Positions 59,329 to 64,000 of a stretch of 64,000 bases of DNA are shown here, in pieces. The DNA is from Hyperoplus lanceolatus (lineage: Eukaryota > Chordata > Actinopteri > Uranoscopiformes > Ammodytidae). The position numbers and the translations under genes are program-made. The stretch lies in contig CM049418.1 of the NCBI GenBank assembly GCA_026929865.2, positions 6,161,501 through 6,225,500 of the forward strand. The letters are read 5' to 3'. The notes beneath the pieces are model-generated. The model saw nothing but the letters and a program-made list of their open reading frames with translations, was not told the origin of the DNA and did no database searches. How positions within the stretch are numbered: position 1 is the first letter of the stretch; each line of letters starts with the position of its first letter.

Positions 59329-59938
59329 CATCTGACTTTTGTAATCGGATCACATGAATAAAGCTTTAACTACAGGTGAAAACACTCTCAAGACGCATTG
59401 AGATCGGATCACAAAAACCACATTCGGAGGTGGTTTACGTCGCTTGTGTCCGCATTCATTTGGTAGTGGAAACACCAATGTGACTCTTGTCCACTTTAGG
59501 GACCTCCTACTCAACTGCTGCCCCCTGCCTGAGCGGAAATACGTTAAAAGTGCATCACTGGTGTTCATGCAGCTTTTATAGAAGCCTCATGAACGTTAGT
59601 TGCATCCGCCAGTATTGCAAATGACAAGCTTTCTGTCCTCTGGTTTCATTTCACTGCGTAAATTGGAAAACACGGAGAACTGCAAGGCATCGACTTCCTG
59701 TTCTTATCCGCTTAAAAATAAAAGTCAACTCACGTTTGGCTAGTAACAGGCTTTTAATGTGAAGGCGCACAGGAAATATTCTGTTCGCACGTAAAGTACC
59801 TTAACTGCATAAAGCCGTGTACTGGTGGTGGTGACAAGAGTGTAGCAGACGTTAGAAAAGCCGCCCGGAAAACACACATCTTTCACCAGCCAAAGTGGCG
59901 TAATAACTTACTCGCCTAAGAGTTTTTACTTTTATATA

Positions 59939-61035
59939 GGGAAGGTGGGGTGTTTGTCAACTTTTTACCAAAGTGATTTTAAAGTCAGGCCTTGACAGTT
60001 ATGTCTCCAACCAAATATGTACATATATTTCAGGATGTTTCATCCTGGCAATAAAAACTTTGGATCTGGAATAAACTGTTTAAGAAATATAGCTTCGGAA
60101 AAAAGTTGTCTTGTCACGTAGTGGGGTGATTTGTGCGTCATTGTGTCACAATGACAAAGTCACCATCATCTCTTTCTGCCATCTGAACCTCATCAGTGGT
60201 GTCGTTAAGTGGAATTGAGATGTCACTCTCTTCTGAGCTACTGTAGACAATCACTTTCTTTTGGTGACCAGCGTATACAGCCATGCCACTGGCACAACTC
60301 TCAGAAATGTACTTTGCACTAGTTGCTCCGTGCTTGTGGAACCAACTGCCACCTGACAAATGTGATTCCCCCTACATTTCTGCCTTTAAATCAAGGCTCA
60401 AAACCCATATGTACACCCTGGTGTTTCCTCCCCATTAACCTCTGCACTACTTACTTACCTCTGCACTACTATCTGTGTTTATGTGGATGTATGGGCTTTA
60501 CGTCTTTTATTTTGGTTATTGTTATTTTACCTTCATTGTTTACCTACTGAATGCACTATGTACAGCACTTTGGACAGTGCAAACTGTCATAAATGTGCTT
60601 TTATAAATACATTTTACTTACTTACTTACTTATAACTCACCCAGGCCCTTGCGCACAAATCACCCCATCCCCAGAATTTTGGATAATAGGCATGATGCAG
60701 CAATTTAGGGTTGACATTGTGCTAATTATATATACTCAAAGTGTAGCATACCAAAGCACTAAAACATGTGTCAAATGTTTTCAAACGTGTCTATAATTGT
60801 TCAGACACAATAATCAAAAAACCTTGATCATGGAAATTTTACTTTGAAAGGCAAAACACAGTTTTTTGAGTTTAAATGTGCTTATATCTTATTCCTTGTG
60901 TCTCCCTTCTTTACAGGATGAGTCAAATGGATGGCTCTTCTTAAATATGTGGTCACATTTCCAATTTCTTCCACGGTTTTCTAGAAACAAGGGGTTTTGC
61001 AACTTCCAAAATGCACAAATCACCCCACCTTCCCC
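59939..61035. mobile_element. GGGAAGGTGGGG element (1097 bp), third of the GGGG-type design
   Basis: The left end GGGAAGGTGGGGTGTTTGTC and right end ACAAATCACCCCACCTTCCCC are inverted. TATA precedes and CTA follows. The motif GGGGTGATTTGT recurs inside at 60122-60133 and inverted near 60655-60668. Its interior holds a LINE fragment. Sequence is unrelated to copies 1 and 2 beyond the layout. Confidence 0.8.
60318..60632 (+). pseudogene. LINE 3' end nested in the GGGAAGG element
   Basis: The frame APCLWNQLPP..FKSRLKTHMY is the C-terminal end of a fish LINE reverse transcriptase. It is followed by TGTACAGCACTTTGGACAGT, GTGCTTTTATAAATACATTT and a (TTAC)n tail. Confidence 0.75.
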
Positions 61036-61407
61036 TACTATCTATGATATTTCCCGCATTTGGCGAGTGTTAATGTAGAGCCCTCTAAGCAGTGTTGTGC
61101 ATCGCTCCTCCTTGTCTAAATGAGACAGTAGCCTATCTCTTCAACCTAGACTTGTAATTATCTTCGCATGTAATGCATTTTAATAGCAAATGCGATTAAA
61201 ACTGTGGCACTGTACAGCCCTGTATGTTTACTTGTTTGAACCCCACCAGTTAAAAACAGCAATTCAAACGGAAATGATGTATGTGTTGATTTAAATACAG
61301 CGCGGGTAAATGGAATCGGATCACAAGTAGACAAAGAAGTCACATTTGAAAATACAAGTGGGAACACACAGATTGAGAGCTGTTCACTTGTAACCAGATT
61401 CAAAAAG

Positions 61408-61472
61408 TCAGATGTTAATCCCAGGTGGAAATAGGGTCTGAGACCCTGTTTCCACCTGGGATTAACATCTGA
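61408..61472. repeat. Near-perfect palindrome, 32-bp arms
   Basis: Positions 61408-61439 and 61441-61472 are inverted copies with one mismatch and a single-base spacer. Each arm is the terminal sequence of the AGACCC element, so two ends stand head to head. Confidence 0.95.
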
Positions 61473-62814
61473 CCCTATGATAAATTAATCAGATGGTGTG
61501 TCAGTTTTCTTCATTTTATTATGTGCTTTTTCATTGAATCCCATGAACTAATCTTCTAATTGAATGCAAATGACAAAGTGAGATGCAGTGCAACTAGTAA
61601 CAGGGATGTGTTTTATGCAGCAAGAGATTTCTTACGTGTTGTTTTTTAGACTGTGCTAGTAAAGGAATGAGAGCACAGGGGAGAGGAAATCACGTGAGGA
61701 GCTTTGGCAAAATGAGCTCGCCACAGGGTGCATCGTTTTCCAAAAAACTGGTTGTTGACCTCATCTCCAGAGTGCCAGTGCTCCCAGGAGAAAATCACCT
61801 GAAAATACATCTGTTTAATGTGAGTCTTTCATCTTCTCAGGCAGGAAGAACAGGGGAATTTGCACCTCCTGTTCTGGGTATTCATTCATTTGAAACATCG
61901 CTCGCCTTAAAAGAGAAATCGGTTGCACTTTGACCTGTCTTGATGTTCCCCAAATACATTCATTATTGCAAACATTTTGCGTTCCCCTGTGTTCACTGAA
62001 GCACTACATGGGTATCTTCTGTACATGAAGAATGTGTTTTACCCATTTCTGTCTAAACAAAGATAGCTAAATGTAAATATGTACTACCTGCTGTAGTCCA
62101 CAGCAGCGTCATGTAAAAAGAAAGTTGTTAAAGGAAGTCATACAGTATGTGACAACTGCTGCAGGCATCCTGGGTTACACCTTGTATTTACTGCAACAAT
62201 GCTGTGATCGGGTTCCATAAAATGGAAAAAATGTGAAGTAATTGCTGAGTAATTTGTTAATAAACACTTTTCGTTTCGAGCTGTGGGAAGTTCACTACTC
62301 CTGTCCATATACCGTTATGACATGAGTCCCTACGGGAGTCAGGCTTATATGATTCTACTATTTACTGTCTGGTTATGGTCGTTACATGTCTTTACCATGA
62401 ACAGTTCTATGTCTCATTGTAGTTAAGTGGTTTTATGTGAGCTTGCCAAAGCGAGTTTACATAAACAGTTGTGTTTAAATGGCAATTAAGTATTGAACCT
62501 TAAACGTTTGGTCACTTGTCCAAAGCCTTTCGGATTAAACTTTCTAAACTTTTCTATATTTTGAAGCACTCTTTGCTCATCTGCACAGTGCTAAATCCCA
62601 CTGTATATTATATAATTATACATTGATACCAAATCAAATGGTACAAATCTAAAAACAAAACATTGGCAGTAGTATCAAATGTTAATTAAAGGCTGGGGTT
62701 GAGCACTATGCTGGTGTGATGTTAATTTTAGTTGCAAAATCCCTCTCTATACAGTCATCTAAATGAAACAACAGGAGAATATATTGTTTGTTTTATGATG
62801 AGAGCACTAGAGTA
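61473..62814. other. Unassigned sequence
   Basis: No gene recognised. The 88-codon frame at 61667-61933 (plus) has no family features. Confidence 0.4.
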
Positions 62815-62905
62815 GGCCCTTTGACTGGGTTTAGGCACAAATACAACTTGGTGGTTTAAGGATAAATTTGGGTTTGGGTCAAAGTTGGTGCTTAATGAAG
62901 GTCAC
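62815..62905 (+). mobile_element. Fragment of a dispersed fish repeat
   Basis: GGGTTTAGGCACAAATACAACTTGG followed by GGTTTAAGGATAAATTTGGG and GGGTCAAAGTTGG is a diverged copy of a fish repeat containing TTTAGGCACAAAAAC. The class is unknown. Confidence 0.45.
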
Positions 62906-63974
62906 AGGATTTTAATTGCCATACAATTAATAACAAACAAGTGGTTAAGGTTTGGTCCACTTTGTCTCTTTGAGTTTGGCTTTAATTACTTTAATTGCTA
63001 TTGGAAAGTTATTCTACTCTTATGTCCCAAATAACCTATTACCCCAATTTTTACTGAAAGGTTCAAAAGTGTCACATAACTATAAAATGCTCACTTAAAT
63101 TATAATACCATGAACATGTCTATTTATTCCAGGACCCAATTCAAGGATCACTGCAGTGTGATAATTGCAATAGTAATTAGCAATTAGCATTTATCTTAAT
63201 TACAGGGCCTGATTCAGATGGATAACTCGAAATGATTCAGGCTCTCCAAGAACCGCTATAAGGCTTCACCAGTTCAAATCTCTCTGTAGGTTAATAATAT
63301 ATTTCAAAGCCCCATACTGGCCTTCAAATTGCTTTTACTAGAGAACACTGCTCCCAACATGGAACGTGTATTAAGTGGGTTTAATGTGACAGGGCAGCTC
63401 AACAAAAAACTCTGAAAGCCTGGGGCCTACTGCAGCCGAAGGGTCAGTGTATGTCAGAGTACTTCTACACCTCATGATAACTTATGCAAACTCACTTTCT
63501 TTACCACAACAGCATGGCAGCATTTCTCTATAATGTTAATCTTAATTAATACATGTGAGAAAAACCAGGTAGAATTGTAAACTGAAAAATAACCGGTTTG
63601 AACCATATCTGTTGAAGTAACCCTCTCATGTGATACTGAGATAAACCAAAGTTAATAGATAGTGGTAAAGGCCAGGCTGCTTATCGATTCATACGAACAG
63701 CCATGCTTGTTTATGTGCGGCAGCTCTGAGATAAGTTGCACTGCCTTATCTCCCTTTGCGCTATCAAAGAATTCAAGCACAATACAGCACGGATTTAAAG
63801 CAGCATCTGGCTTTCCCGCTTCACAGGCCCCTCAGGAAAACCACAGGAGCAAAAGAACGATGCCAGCTTGGGAAGTAACATTAACTGGTTTGTAATGTAT
63901 CACATTTGATAATGAGCGGTTTTAAAATATGAATTCTTTCAATCAAAAGCTGATGAAAAAAGCTCCCACTTAAT
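62906..63974. other. Unassigned sequence
   Basis: AT-rich; no gene or repeat recognised. The 77-codon frame at 63662-63895 has no features. Confidence 0.4.
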
Positions 63975-64000
63975 GTCTCATGCAGCAGCAGACCCGGGTT
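63958..64000 (+). mobile_element. SINE tRNA head, cut by the window end
   Basis: CAGCAGCAGACCCGGGTT at the last 18 bases is identical to the segment leading into the B-box of the SINE at 8611-8801 (minus strand). AAGCTCCCACTTAATGTCTC before it may be a decayed A-box region. Confidence 0.55.

Larger units (their letters stand above)
58733..61438. mobile_element. DNA element with AGACCCYGTTTCCAC ends, carrying two nested elements
   Basis: The left end AGACCCCGTTTCCACTTGGC and inverted right end (plus 61408-61438) bound it. Subterminal CGGATCACA words occur near 59347, 59404 and 61317 in both orientations, a hallmark of an abundant fish element, probably hAT-like. Insertions at 58754-59328 and 59939-61035 make up most of its length. 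No transposase. Confidence 0.75.

Overview
This is a stretch of vertebrate nuclear DNA, almost certainly from a teleost fish and probably a percomorph. The evidence is one intron-split gene with GT-AG junctions, long CA/TG microsatellites, no bacterial gene organisation, and a repeat content typical of fish: Tc1-like relics, hAT-, Harbinger- and TTAA-type elements, L1 and L2 LINEs, and a tRNA-headed SINE whose body resembles ones common in percomorphs. Family names are recognised by eye; no database was searched.

One protein-coding gene is well supported. It lies on the minus strand between 4563 and 2171 in four coding exons that splice in frame to a 279-residue protein. The promoter, with an NRF-1-like palindrome and an E-box, is at about 4835-4894. 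The protein looks like a papain/C39-type cysteine peptidase: Gln36, Cys42, His157/158 and Asn173-Pro. I cannot name it.

The other 59 kb holds no gene I can defend and reads as intergenic DNA or a very large intron. It is unique AT-rich sequence broken by transposon relics. The main blocks are: a Tc1 relic at 0.7-1.2 kb; small MITEs and a 1.26-kb GGGGAGAACGGGG element at 5-8.6 kb, followed by a SINE; a 1.9-kb element with 300-bp inverted arms at 13.0-14.9 kb; a 5.1-kb twin-primed L1 at 17.96-23.1 kb that has been split by several nested DNA elements; Tc1 relics at 24.5, 31.7 and 46.5 kb; a second GGGGAGAACGGGG element at 27.7 kb; MITEs at 34.5, 37.5 and 42.7 kb; an L2 LINE at 52.9-54.0 kb followed by a TTAA element carrying a Tc1 insertion; and a multi-layer nest at 58.7-61.4 kb.

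The most interesting items are the unnamed peptidase-like gene; three elements at 7.3, 27.7 and 59.9 kb that share one design (GGGG-type inverted ends after TATA, with the end-proximal motif repeated inside); the nests, whose insertion sites can be read to the base; two size classes of TAGCCTGG MITE with 9-bp target duplications; and a near-pure G/C tract at 54.24-54.32 kb that may be an assembly fault.
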